From assembly GCA_907163375.1 (NCBI GenBank), contig CAJQUW010007963.1:1-64000 (forward strand): a stretch of DNA of 64,000 bases, in the 5' to 3' direction. The notes beneath the pieces were generated by a model. It saw only the letters and a program-made list of their open reading frames with translations. It searched no databases and was not told where the DNA came from. The translations under genes were made by a program, and so were the position numbers. Positions 12,052 through 22,320 of this stretch are shown here, in pieces (positions within the stretch are counted from its first letter, which is position 1; the number at the start of each line of letters is the position of its first letter). Source of the stretch: Prostheceraeus crozeri. Taxonomy: Eukaryota > Platyhelminthes > Polycladida > Euryleptidae.

Positions 12052-13022
12052 CACTATAAATCGCTCAATACCTATTACATACGAAGGATGCATAACAAAA
12101 TATTTTTTTGGTATATATCTGTATTCTCTTGGTATATATTTGTATGCTTTTCGTACGTTATTTCAAATGTGGTATGCTTTACATACTAAAGCTATACCAG
12201 CACAATGTTAAAAGAAAGCATCAATCATGTCCTAAGTATGTTGATTTAAGGCCTTTTGTCAATAAATATCACACTAATGTTACTACTGTTATGCAAGTAG
12301 TGACATAATGACATTCAAGTGTCATTCTTTCAATACTGAATTCGATTTTAATACACGTAAGTCTAAGGCATTTCATGAATAATCAATAAGATTTCAACCA
12401 TCAACAATAATGCATTATGTAATTTTGAAATTAATCATATTATCAATCCGAAATAAAAACACATTATAATTCATGAACGCAAAAATAGTTTTGTTTGAGA
12501 TATGTAAGTCAACATGATTTCATGAGAGATATTGTTAATATGAATTGATGTTTATCAGCTTGGTTTATAAAGTAGAACTAACGAATCGTCCTGTTACAGT
12601 TGCTAGACAAGTAGCAACGACGACAACATCGTGGAGCACAAAATTCACAATAAATCTATTTAAATACCACTCTATCAAACAAAAAATATTCACGACTGGT
12701 ATTACTGAAAAAAGTTATTTGACAGTAGTATGTAATTCTTATAATGTTTTGCTATGTGGCTTAAAGCTGCGCATACTAAACACATACGAATGAAGACCAA
12801 TTTTCATCGGCTCTCGTATATAAAACATACCAACAACTCGTATTTCAGTGTAAAACAGCCAATCACAGATAGAATAGCTCGCATCGCTACATACCAATTA
12901 CATACGAAAGTAAGTGAGATGTGGTATGAAAAACATACCAGATCTCTGTAAACATACGAGAATCTGGTATCAGATGTTAGTTTCAAATTGTATGAAATTT
13001 TCGTATCCAGCGATTTACAGTG
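12052..13022. mobile_element. TA-target element with CACTRTAAATCGC termini
   Basis: The left end is TA followed by CACTATAAATCGCTCAATAC at 12052. The right end, read inverted, is TA then CACTGTAAATCGCTGGATAC, ending at 13022. The interior is studded with CATACCA, CATACGA and GGTATG words in both orientations, which look like subterminal binding motifs. No transposase coding is recognisable. TA target and terminus fit a Tc1/mariner-like non-autonomous element. Confidence 0.75.
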
Positions 13023-13822
13023 TAGGATTATATTTGATCATTCTTACAAATGATCTATCATACTTGAAATCGCTGTGATTCTTCTAATTCATTCGTTGAT
13101 CTAAGCAGGACCCATCCCACTGCTCTCCTGTCGCGATGTCATTTCTGTATTTGTTCCTCAGAATTCGAATTTGTATGCCATGACTTCTGTACTTTATGAT
13201 TTTCATTTTCATTTGAATAATCGCTTTATTATTACTATCAATATTTGGTGCGTGACATTCTTAATGTTGATATTCGCTTCAACTCACCAATCCTCGCACT
13301 ATAAAATGCAATTCAAAAATTAAAGCTTGCTACTTTGATAGATTGTTTGAAGTATATTTTATTTTGACAATTAATCTCCTTAATAACTGTTGTTTCCGCT
13401 GTCAAACTGGTTTAATGTGCTGAGAGGTTGTGAGTAACTCAAGGAGTTCTTCAGGTCTAAGTAACTTTAAATACGAGTATAAAGAATGGCAACTTGCAAA
13501 TGCCCAAAGATTTCAAATGATTAGAAAAAGGCAACATGGACTGAATAGCATATCGTTTTGGGATATTGATTTTGATTGCATTTTTATAGGAGACATCGAT
13601 CTTTCAGGGTAGGCAGAAATGTGATATTCCTCGTATCCGCTAGCTTCCCTGAATTGCTCTTTAAGTCATGAAATGTCATGACAACCGATGTTGTGGTTGC
13701 AGATAAACAAACAGACTGTCCTGCTCGCAAAAAGATAGTCACAGACTTCATTACAGGTCAAACGATTTCAGCAATTTCATTCTACTTGAGATCTAACAAC
13801 ATATGCATAGATATGATGCAAC
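13023..13822. other. no recognisable gene
   Basis: Contains a 60-codon open frame at 13430-13612 with no recognisable family and no supporting splice context. Otherwise featureless. Confidence 0.4.
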
Positions 13823-14078
13823 CATAGAAATTGATAACAATGAAATCTCTAGAGCGGAAAAGGAGCTTCATGCAATACACAATAGTGGCACAAAAATCGC
13901 ACGCATTTTCACTTAGATGCACTTGGCAACGGCTATATCATTGGATCAGGAACAGTCACATGTGTAATTCTAGGCTTTTCATTGGTTCTTCATGCCCCAA
14001 CTTAGTTCCCCCGGATGTGCCGCGACCTTGAGTCAACTTCCATTCTAGTCAGCTTCAGATAAACAATCTATTTCTATG
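13823..14078. mobile_element. hAT-type MITE, family E copy 1
   Basis: Termini are CATAGAAATT at 13823 and ATTTCTATG ending at 14078. They are flanked by a perfect 8-bp duplication, GATGCAAC, at 13815-13822 and 14079-14086. The 256-bp body recurs at 45390-45644, 53860-54613 and partly at 52326. No coding capacity. An 8-bp duplication indicates a hAT-type transposase acting in trans. Confidence 0.9.
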
Positions 14079-14095
14079 GATGCAACCTATACAAA

Positions 14096-14600
14096 CACAT
14101 AATTAGACAGGTCGTCTCTTCTTCTGTTTGACTAGAAAGGAAACATTGGAACATGTAACGTAAATGAAATGGCACAATCTCCTGACCAAATGCCATAGCA
14201 ATCGAACAATGAGCAGCCAGTTCAACATTAAACACTCCAAATTGTGCAAAGTTTCAGTGACTGTTATCAACCGGATCACACAGCAAAGAGACACAGACGA
14301 AGTCAAGTTCTACAGAGAAGTTTGTGAACGTTTTTTTTTTAATAATGATCGGAGGACCCAACATTATCGAGAAAACATCTGCGCAATGATCTGAATTCTT
14401 CGAATCTGAAGGAATCGTGGCGATCGGAGGATTTAGAAGGAATTCAGAGCAATCCGCAAGCGACGCATGACTGTTTTTCCTATCTCTGTAAGGCATTAAA
14501 AATTTCTTTTTGCCCACTTATTAAGTTCCTGCATGTGCCATCTGTTTGAATCAGTTTGCACTTCTAACAAAGTGATGCGATTAAACAATCTAATTCTGTG
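14096..14600. mobile_element. hAT-type MITE, family B copy 1
   Basis: Starts CACATAATTAGACAGG and ends TCTAATTCTGTG. The family has CACAGAATTAGA terminal repeats and a body of about 520 bp seen in at least seven other places in the window. No target duplication is evident for this copy. Short open frames inside are repeated in other copies but look like nothing known. Confidence 0.85.
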
Positions 14601-14822
14601 GTTTTTACTAGAAAGGAAACATTAGAACATGTAACGCTAGTGAAATGGCACAGTCTGCTGGCATAATACCATAACAATCGAAAAATGAGCAGCCAGTTCA
14701 ACATAAACACACCAAATTGTGGAAAGTTTCAGTGACTGTTATCAACCGGATCGCACAGGAAAGAGACACAGACGATGTCAAGTTCTACGGAGAAGTTTGT
14801 GAACGCTTTTTCGTTCTCTAGT
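14601..14822. mobile_element. hAT-type MITE, family B copy 2 (partial)
   Basis: A second family B body begins at ACTAGAAAGGAAACATT immediately after the end of copy 1 and stops mid-element near GTGAACGCTTTTTCG. The two copies lie head to tail with the second missing both ends. Confidence 0.8.
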
Positions 14823-14892
14823 TCCACTAACGTATGCAAAGCTATGGCATTTCTATCGTATTTCTATGTATAAATCTGTCAGCTGAAATATA

Positions 14893-16002
14893 GCTTTTCC
14901 CGCTCTTGTTACCAAAGCCTTGAATCAAGTTGCCGGGACTGTAATTCAACTTACCAGGTTCAGCAAATTATCATTTTAAGATACCGGGTTGTGCATTCAA
15001 TTTGCCAATTGACAGCATTCAACCTAACACAGGTGAGCGAAATATCTATGCATTAGAAATCAAAATCACACTGTAAGCAATCACGATACCACTTCATGCA
15101 TTCACCTTGATTTGTGCTTTTCGATATTTAAAGCGGATATGTCCATTGAATGCGGTCACTCCGTTCATCATGCTGAACTATCGAGTTTCAAATGTGGATC
15201 GAAGGCGTCTCGTTGACGCATATGAAAGGAATGAGGACTTCATTGCTCTCGCCGACACTTTCTCCATTAACAGAGACACTGCCAGAAGTGTCATCAGAGT
15301 TTGGCAAGGTGAAGGGAGAATTGAAAGGAGGGCGCAAGGTGGTCCAAGGAATATGCGCGTGGATGACGAGATGCTAAGGACCATTCTTGAAATCGCCAGG
15401 GAAGAGCCATTTTCGACCCTAACAGCCATCAAAGAAAAGCTGGAAGCGCGGCTCCCGAACAAGCCAAGCATTAGCATCTCAACGATATGTCGCCATTTGA
15501 AGGATCAACTAATCTCTCTCAAAATTGCCAGGAAGGACGCCGATGTTCCGTTTCGAAGAAATACTAATTTTCCTTTCTTCATTGGTCTTTGTATAGGGAA
15601 AATTTTCACAAAAGATAAACTTCAGAAAGTAAAGCAGTTAGAGGTATTGCTTGATAGACCTACATGTACTGATTAGTTTATCTGTGTTACTGCCACAAGG
15701 ACATGGAATGCATGTGTAATGACATAACAAACATATGGAATGCAACAGTTTTGCGCAGGGATCAATTTCATAACATGAAATTGAATACATAAGTACGTAT
15801 GTAAACCGATGTTCCTCTTTGGTAAATTGATTGTACAACTGAATGTGTGTCAATTAGATTGCGAATCCCGGAAAACTGAATGCAAACTGCCAAGTTGAAT
15901 CTAATTCCTCGTAAACTGAATGCGTAGTAGCCAATGTCTGTTAAATTGCATACAAATCCCGGTAACTTGATTCTACACACTGGCAACAAGAGCGGGAAAA
16001 CC
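14893..16002 (+). mobile_element. IS630/Tc1-type transposon, internally deleted
   Basis: The left end is TA then GCTTTTCCCGCTCTTGTT. The right end, read inverted, is TA then GGTTTTCCCGCTCTTGTT. Inverted similarity continues for about 50 bp (GAATCAAGTT.CCGGGA). Subterminal DNA at the right holds many repeats of a TGAATGC / AACTTG / CCCGG word set. The element encodes the first half of a transposase but lacks its catalytic region. Confidence 0.85.
15170..15676 (+). pseudogene. IS630-like transposase, N-terminal half
   Basis: From the ATG at 15170 the product starts MLNYRVSNVDRRRLVDAYE, a paired helix-turn-helix region (ALADTFSINRDTARSVIRVW), then GGPRNMRVDDEM, the linker typical of this Tc1-like group, and a second HTH with RLPNKPSISISTICRHL. 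Family similarity ends after about 120 residues (LKIARKDADVPF) and the frame runs on to a stop through non-family sequence. The DDE/D catalytic domain, about 180 residues in full members, is deleted. An upstream in-frame start at 15107 is less likely because similarity starts at 15170. Confidence 0.8.
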
Positions 16003-16570
16003 TATAAATACTGAAGAATACGGCTTTTGTTCAATAGATATCGAACCGATTCATAGCAGGTCATATCTGGCGCTGATCTGACTAGATCTGACTAGAGAAA
16101 CTAAAACTATCTGCAAGAATGAACCTAAATTCATCATGCACGTAAGTGTGAATACATCATGAAAGAAGGCGTCAGTAGCTCCTGCAGTAAGAAGCAGATC
16201 TCATCAGCGAGCATTAAAAAATTCTGTAGAAATTTCAATTTTTTTATTGAATTACTTTTAATCTCATTAAAAGTATTGATTCATTTATACAAAAGATTGT
16301 ACGATATCAGTTTTACACAAATTCGGAGTCATATAATTTGATTATTCCTTGAACTCAGTACTTCATGTTTTCATTGGTTATATACTTTAAAAGGTGTCTC
16401 GGTATCTACATATAGTTATTCTTTTTGCTTTATGCAATAAAGATTATGGATTATGATTGGACAAATTTTGAATTATTGGCATAGAACATCCTAGTAGATG
16501 CAAGCTTCGAGCATATTGTGTGAAAATAATTCAAAAAATGAATCAGGCATGTTTTGGCATAATTCATTTA
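16003..16570. other. no recognisable gene
   Basis: AT-rich spacer with no coding or repeat structure that I can name. Confidence 0.45.
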
Positions 16571-16938
16571 CCCACCGAATTTCACTGAGCCCGAGTTAAC
16601 TCGTATCGAGACGGCAAGACAATATCACTGGTGCGTTGCAGGCGGTGATACAATGAGAAACTGAGCCCGAGTTAACTCGCATCGAGACGGAAAGACTGAA
16701 CTAATTTACGCAATTCTCTCTGTTTCTCTAAAGGGTTTAAGTCACTCAATTCTAAACACGATTTAAGTCGGGATTCGTGAACAGTGGAAGGGAAAACTTT
16801 ATCTGTCAGTGACGGTTGCCTGTCCTACCGATGCGAGTTAACTCGGTCTCAGTTTCCTGCTGTACTCCTTTATCAACGTCTCCAGTCAACTGCTGATAAC
16901 GCTTGATACGAGTTAACTCGGCCTCAGCCATTAGAGGG
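16571..16938. mobile_element. piggyBac-like MITE with four CGAGTTAACTCG palindromes
   Basis: The right end is GAGGG followed by TTAA (16939-16942). The left end is CCC preceded by TTTA, probably a mutated TTAA. TTAA target with CCC termini fits piggyBac. Two direct copies of CTGAGCCCGAGTTAACTCG lie at the left (about 16586 and 16662) and two inverted copies at the right (about 16841 and 16908). Each contains the 12-bp palindrome CGAGTTAACTCG. No coding. Confidence 0.75.
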
Positions 16939-17090
16939 TTAAGCAATCGGAAATCCAAGATGGTGTTTCAACCATACAAATCTAGCATGTGTGATGTGTG
17001 TGTGTGATGCGTCATCGGTGTGTATTTATCTATGCGCGTCCCTTTTTCTTGATGGCCAATGAAGAACGATGTCATCTGGAAGGACAACAC

Positions 17091-17793
17091 CACAGAATAA
17101 GATTGTTTAAACTTGTCACTTTGCTAGAAGTGCAAACTGACTCAAAACGATGGCACATACAGGAGCTTACTAAGTGGGAAAAAAGAAATTTTAAAACCTT
17201 GCAGAGATAGGAAAAGTAGTCGTGCGCCGCTTGCGGATTGCTGTGAATTCCTTCACAACAAGTGTTATTTCAGCAGACAGATTTATCCATAGAAATCCGA
17301 CGTTTCTCTTTTCATATCTTAGTGGAACTAGAATGGACAACAGCTACTTGCCCAAATATAAATCTAATTTGCAATTTTTCAAATAACAATTCAGGAAAAA
17401 TAGTCGTGCGTCGCTTGCGGATTGCTGTGAATTCCTTCTAAATCCTCCGATCGCCACGATTCCTTCAGATTCGAAGAATTCAGATCATTGCGCAAAAGTT
17501 TTCTCGATAATGTTGGTCCATCCGATCGTTATCAAAAAGTTAGCAGGCGCACGAAAAACGTTCACAAACTTCTCTGTACAACGACATCGACTGTGTCTCT
17601 TTGTTGTGTGATCCGGTTGATAACAGTCACTGAAACTGTGCACAATTTGGAGTGTTTAATTTTGAACTGGCTGCTCACTGTTCGATTGCTCAATGGCATT
17701 ATGCCAGCAGAATGTGCCATTTCATTATCGTTACATGTTCCAATGTTTCCTTTCTAGTCAAACAGAATAAGAGACGACCTGCCTAATTCTGTG
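17091..17793. mobile_element. hAT-type MITE, family B copy 3 (inverted, expanded)
   Basis: Runs from CACAGAATAAGATTG to CTAATTCTGTG in the orientation opposite to copy 1. A block of about 46 bp (GTCGTGCGYCGCTTGCGGAT and flanks) is present twice, at about 17212 and 17396. Between the copies is about 140 bp of family H sequence, including TTAGTGGAACTAGAATGGA. Confidence 0.8.
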
Positions 17794-18332
17794 GTGGCGA
17801 CACTTCCGAGTTGCTTTATCACAGCATCATTTCTTCAGAGCAGTTTGCGGTGCTATAGAGACTGACAGAATCTCCTCCTCCGACGAACATATTCAATTGG
17901 CCAAGTGTACTTGTACTTCTATGGGTGGGCCTAACTGCATCGCATTTTAGCGCGGGCCCCCTCTGAAGGGGGGGGGTCGGGGGATGTAGTTACGTCTCTG
18001 AATAGTATTGACATAGATTTTTTTGGACAGAAATGTAGTTGTAGGATATTTTCATACGCTCACGAATGGTCATAAGATGACTTTCATGCAAATTCGAATG
18101 TAGGAATATCAATGGCATTTTTAATCGCATATTTAGATTTAGAAACGACTTCCAACTACGATAATGATTTCTAGATAAATATGAATATTTATTCCTACCA
18201 ACTCTTAAGTTCTAATATTCACTTGATTTGATTGGTGGTTGGAAAACTGATCAGCCAATCAGAACATTTCAAAGAGATTTAGGAATTTACATCGGTTGTT
18301 TGACATGATGATTTCATTGTGTTCTTGTACAG
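17794..18332. other. intergenic stretch with CCAAT-like promoter sequence
   Basis: No coding. A G/C-rich run lies near 17950-17990. CAGCCAATCAG at about 18253 is a good CCAAT box in either orientation, about 100 bp upstream of the candidate signal-peptide exon. No TATA box was found. Confidence 0.35.
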
Positions 18333-18465
18333 GTCGCCGTCGGTGAGTGATGACATCGGACAAAAACCTGCCTTCGAGTTGTTCACATGTTCTCCGCATC
18401 CATTTTTGTGTCTTTGCAATCCTCGTCTTATTTTCTACCATTGGAGACGCTGTTAACACTGATGG
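18333..18465 (+). CDS. candidate host exon: start codon and signal peptide
   Basis: An acceptor-like stretch (TTTCATTGTGTTCTTGTACAG) ends at 18332. The ATG at 18350 opens a frame of 38 full codons to a consensus donor, GATGG/GTAAGT, at 18465/18466. The product starts MTSDKNLPSSCSHVLR, continues with the hydrophobic core FCVFAILVLFSTIGDA and ends VNTDG. This is a classical secretory signal with a plausible cleavage after GDA. The split codon would be phase 2. No downstream exon can be linked in this window, so the mature protein is unknown. It could be a chance frame; splice sites and signal peptide together are the only support. Confidence 0.45.
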
Positions 18466-18809
18466 GTAAGTTTGGACTTGCATGTTTGTGGTAGACAGGA
18501 ACTCTTATCTCCCACTCAGTTGCTTATTAGCGGAAGGACATTGATTGCGATCTAGACTTCCACTACTGGATGAGATTTGTGCTTCAAAATAACCGCAGTA
18601 ATAAGCGGGCTGGTGCCATAATAGAGATATATCAAGAAACCGCAATTAATTTGTCTCCTCCTCGGAAACAGATAGGCAAGTTAATGTTTATAGAAGTGAC
18701 AGTTTGAATATGTAAATCAGTCTTAATCTTAACAGAGGCAAGCTCAAAGAGGTCTCATAGCAGCCACAGACCTCGATATCGGAGCATTGTGTCTTCAGTT
18801 TGAATCATA
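18466..18809. other. probable intron sequence
   Basis: Starts with the donor GTAAGTTTGG. No further coding exon is recognisable before the next inserted element. Confidence 0.35.
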
Positions 18810-19842
18810 CAGAGCTAACCATAAAAACGGACCTCACAAATTTCACTGAGATTCAATCGATTCTCATGTCTACTGATCGCATCATGCAACAACGTGCCAT
18901 ACATCATTTTAGAGCTTGCATTGACAACTTTAAAATGAGCCATGATAGACGTGTATCCGTTATTGCATTAGCTGAGTAGTGCTCAAAATATGAAAATCGC
19001 TCAATTTACAAATCACCATTTTTCGAAAAGAAAACAACAAGTGAGTATGATGATGAATCAGGCACGGGGAGAGCGAGCATTTTCTGAGCTCTCTTTTGAC
19101 ATACTGTTCATCAAAATCGGAGAGCTAATGAAAAATTAGTGATATCGTGAAGTTATATTCATAGAAGTTCCATAGTTCTTTTTTCAAATTTCTTCAATAT
19201 TATTTCTCATTTCCGCAAAAGTAAACAAACATATGGTGAACGAATGTTCAAAACAAAACAGTCAGGGAAAGTATGCCTTTGTTCTCTCATAGCAGCTGCC
19301 GATTGTTTACTTTCATTGTCTGTTTGATTTTAAGGAAATGAGAAGAAATATTGAAGAAGTTTGAAAAAGAACTATTGAACTTATATGAATGTAACTTATA
19401 TATTCGTACTCCTCACATTGCAAGGATTTAGAGGATACCAAGTATGAACACTTAACATGAAAAAGTGAGAACATTTTATCCTAAAGGTCATTCTGTAATT
19501 ACTTCACGACATCACTACTTTTTTATTAGTTCTCCGATTTTTATGAACAGCATGTCAGAAGAGAACCCGGAAAATATTTGTTTTCCCTGTGCCTGATTCA
19601 CAATCATACTCACATGTAATCATTTTGAAAAAAAGCGATTTTCAAATTGACGGATTTTCATATTTTGAGCACTGCTCAGCAAATTCAATAACGGATGCAA
19701 GTCTATGATGGCTCATTTTAAAGCTGAGGATGCAAGCTCTCGAATGATGTATGACACGTTGTTGAGCAATGCGATTGGAAGGCATGAGAATCGATTGAAT
19801 CTCAGCGAAATTTAGGTGGTCCGTTTTTTATGATCAGCTCTG
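18810..19842. mobile_element. long-TIR MITE, Tc1/mariner-type ends
   Basis: Left end TA then CAGAGCTAACCATAAAAA; right end, read inverted, TA then CAGAGCTGATCATAAAAA. Inverted similarity runs about 350 bp (left about 18810-19152, right about 19490-19842), with blocks GAGATTCAATCGATTCTCAT and TGAGCCAT.ATAGAC. TA target and the CAG...ATAAAAA..GGA end resemble the Tc1 copies in this window. No coding. The left arm borders a second, inner inverted repeat. Confidence 0.85.
19152..19398. repeat. inner inverted repeat nested in the long-TIR MITE
   Basis: 19152-19217 and 19334-19398 are inverted copies of about 65 bp (AGTTCTTTTTCAAATTTCTT and TTCTCATTTCC). The outer element's arm similarity breaks off where this begins, so it looks like a separate foldback of about 250 bp inserted into it. 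Confidence 0.65.
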
Positions 19843-20181
19843 TAGAAGAGATGTAAGGTCAAATTCACTCGGTGGAATATGAAAAAAGCTGTAACATGAT
19901 ATCAACGCAGTAAGCGTGGTCTGATGAACCTTGGCATAACGTATAGTGGAGCACTAACGTATAGTTAGGCCCTGGACACGGCCGCTGTATTCACCGTGCT
20001 CCTCATCCATATAAGAGATGTGCACAGTCATCTGATCCAACCCAATCCGATTTTTTCCTTCCTTCAGGAAGAACCCAAACGGTACATGAACATGCTTAAT
20101 CCATGATTTCTTTTCCATGTATGTGGATGGGTCTCTCTATAAAAAAACGTTTGCGCCTTCAGCCGAGGGAATGATAAACTA
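19843..20181. other. no recognisable gene
   Basis: Spacer between two MITEs. No coding seen. Confidence 0.45.
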
Positions 20182-20532
20182 GGTGACATTGCCCGCGTAA
20201 TTCACGTGCAATTACGGAGCACCCCAAAGGCAGTCTATACTTCTACGCGAGTACATACGCGCTGCACTAAGAGTCAGCAATCACGTGATCTGATGCTGTC
20301 AAAACATGAAGACTGATTATAAGTAAGCGCGGGCGGGCGTTTGTAGTTTACGCGTCGTCTACGGTTGCCCGCGTTGACGCTCTGTCTTACCTGAGCATGA
20401 AATTTAACTCATATCACATCGTTTATCCTCTCATACATGCGTGCACATGATACGCAAACTCTACATAACAGGACTGCCGACAGATGTTTAGGGTCATGAG
20501 TAGTTACGCGTAATTGAGCGTGGCATGTCACC
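20182..20532. mobile_element. CpG-rich MITE, family D copy 1 (shortened)
   Basis: Starts GGTGACATTGCCCGCG after CTA and ends CATGTCACC before TAGTG. It shares ACGCGTAATT-type termini and the internal TACATACGCGCTGCA block with the copies at 36493 and 48085. It is about 100 bp shorter than those. The TA on both sides fits a TA target; CTAG is also possible. Confidence 0.85.
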
Positions 20533-20805
20533 TAGTGTAGGACTCCGGACTACCGCCTATAACTAGACCCGAAATATCATACAAAGAAATTATCTATCCT
20601 CTTGCATTGCTGTTACTTTCTTGACGTCAACTTTCTGCGTAAAACAAAAGTACAGAAACAGAAGTGCTTGCGAAGCTTGTAATACAGATTGTTTCATAAA
20701 AAATGGATCACCCTTAAACATCGCCTTAACTTCAACTTTGTCTAACTCCGCCAAACTTGAACGAATTTCTCTGAAATTTGGAAGATATGTCAGTTGTGCT
20801 TACTA

Positions 20806-21936
20806 CAGTCCGTTTCATAAAAAGTGGATCATCCTAAAATTTGACTAAATAAAACATAAGTATAATACAGAAAGCATTTTTCATGTTATTTCATGTCCCT
20901 AATATATTTAAATGTCCTTATATAATCTGATAAGCTATGATACAGTAACGGTTCTTAAGAAGCTAATAATTTGTGGCCCTACCCTCATTGTCAATGACAT
21001 TACCAATTCGTCTAGGCATTGATTCGATGATATCGTTGATTTTTGACTGATCTAACTTTCTCCACTCTCTTTTTAACAGTGACGTAAGTTGTGATACGCC
21101 ATCTGTAGGTAGCAGTAAACGACGAACGTTACGTTTTAGAATACTCCATACATTTTCTATGGGATTCAGATCAGGAGAACGAGCTAGCCAAGATAATGTC
21201 CTAAGCCCTAATTGAGACTTGCATAAGTTGACTCTACTACTCCTGTGACACGTAGCATTATCATCCATAAATAACCAAGTCGATGGATCACCAAGTTGAT
21301 CTGTCATTTGGCCAATGTTCATTCATAAAACATTCACATAGCGTTCAGAATTCATGGTTCCTTGCTGCATGTGAAGTAGTTCTAGCAAGGCTGACACTTT
21401 GCCTTTTGTGAATGCGATCTGGTTATTGTTCATTTGTGCTTTGTATTGTTTTCAACCGGTTAGAGATAGATTTCTAGCTGAAAGCAATCAGGAGTGCTGC
21501 CAACACCACCGCAACGAAGTCAGGAAACTATGGAACATGAAGTCCAGTTAATCACATGTAGCAGTTACATTATTGTTGATGAATAATGGTGCTATACTGG
21601 CTCTGATTGACCGATTTTCTTTATTTTTGTTTTGCCTGATAGCTTTTGGCTTGTAGAACAACATATTACATAACAAAGGAAACAAATGTAATTTTATAAG
21701 AGTGAGGTATGATTTTGTGTAACATTGCTAAATGAAGATCAAATTATCTACTACTTTTTTATCTATAACAGGAAAACAACTCAATATTCATGCTTGAAAT
21801 TTCCAACAATGATATTAGTAAGCAGAACTGACATATCTTCCAAATTTCAGAGAAATTCGTTCAAGTTTGGCGGAGTTAGACAAAGTTGAAGTAAAGGCGA
21901 TGTTTAAGGGTGATCCATTTTTTATGAAACAATCTG
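20806..21936 (-). mobile_element. Tc1-family transposon copy 3 (inserted in copy 2)
   Basis: Starts CAGTCCGTTTCATAAAAA after TA 20804-20805 and ends ATGAAACAATCTG before TA 21937-21938. The flanks GTGCTTAC-TA and TA-ATATCATTG rejoin to the unbroken sequence seen in copy 1 at about 4490. Copy 3 lies in the opposite orientation. It has an internal deletion that removes most of the DNA-binding and first catalytic region. Confidence 0.95.
20963..21435 (-). pseudogene. Tc1 transposase remnant of copy 3
   Basis: Keeps the first 17-18 residues (MNNNQIAFTKGKVSALLEL) and, after a deletion, the C-terminal part from HMQQGTMNSERY onward: MDDNATCHRSS (second Asp) and ARSPDLNPIENVW (Glu), ending RATNY. 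The first catalytic Asp and both HTH regions are missing. A TGA replaces the Arg codon seen before MNIGQ in copy 4; copy 2 shares it, so copies 2 and 3 are closer to each other. Confidence 0.9.
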
Positions 21937-22320
21937 TAATATCATTGTTGGAAATTTCAAGCATGAATATTGAGTTGTTTTCCTGTTATAGATAAAAAAG
22001 TAGTAGATAATTTGATCTTCATTTAGCAATGTTACACAAAATCATACCTCACTCTTATAAAATTACATTTGTTTCCTTTGTTATGTTATATGTTGTTCTA
22101 CAAGCCAAAAGCTATCAGGCAAAGCAAAAATAAAGAAAATCGGTCAATCAGAGCCAGTATAGCACCATTATTCATCAACAATAATGTAACTGCTACATGT
22201 GATTAACTGGACTTCATGTTCCATAGCTTCCTGACTTCGTTGCGGTGGTGTTGGCAGCACTCCTGATTGCTTTCAGCTAGAAATCTATCTCTTACCGGTT
22301 GAAAACAATACAAAGCACAA

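Noticed and set aside
14103-14306. A 67-codon frame repeated in several family B MITEs (also near 54298 and 58454).
   Set aside because: Repeats with the MITE; start and end vary between copies and there is no recognisable domain.
20182-20532. CACTA-superfamily assignment for the CpG-rich MITEs, from CACTAGGTG ends at 48082.
   Set aside because: Copy 1 is flanked by AACTAGG, so CAC is not part of the element; TA or CTAG is the better target.
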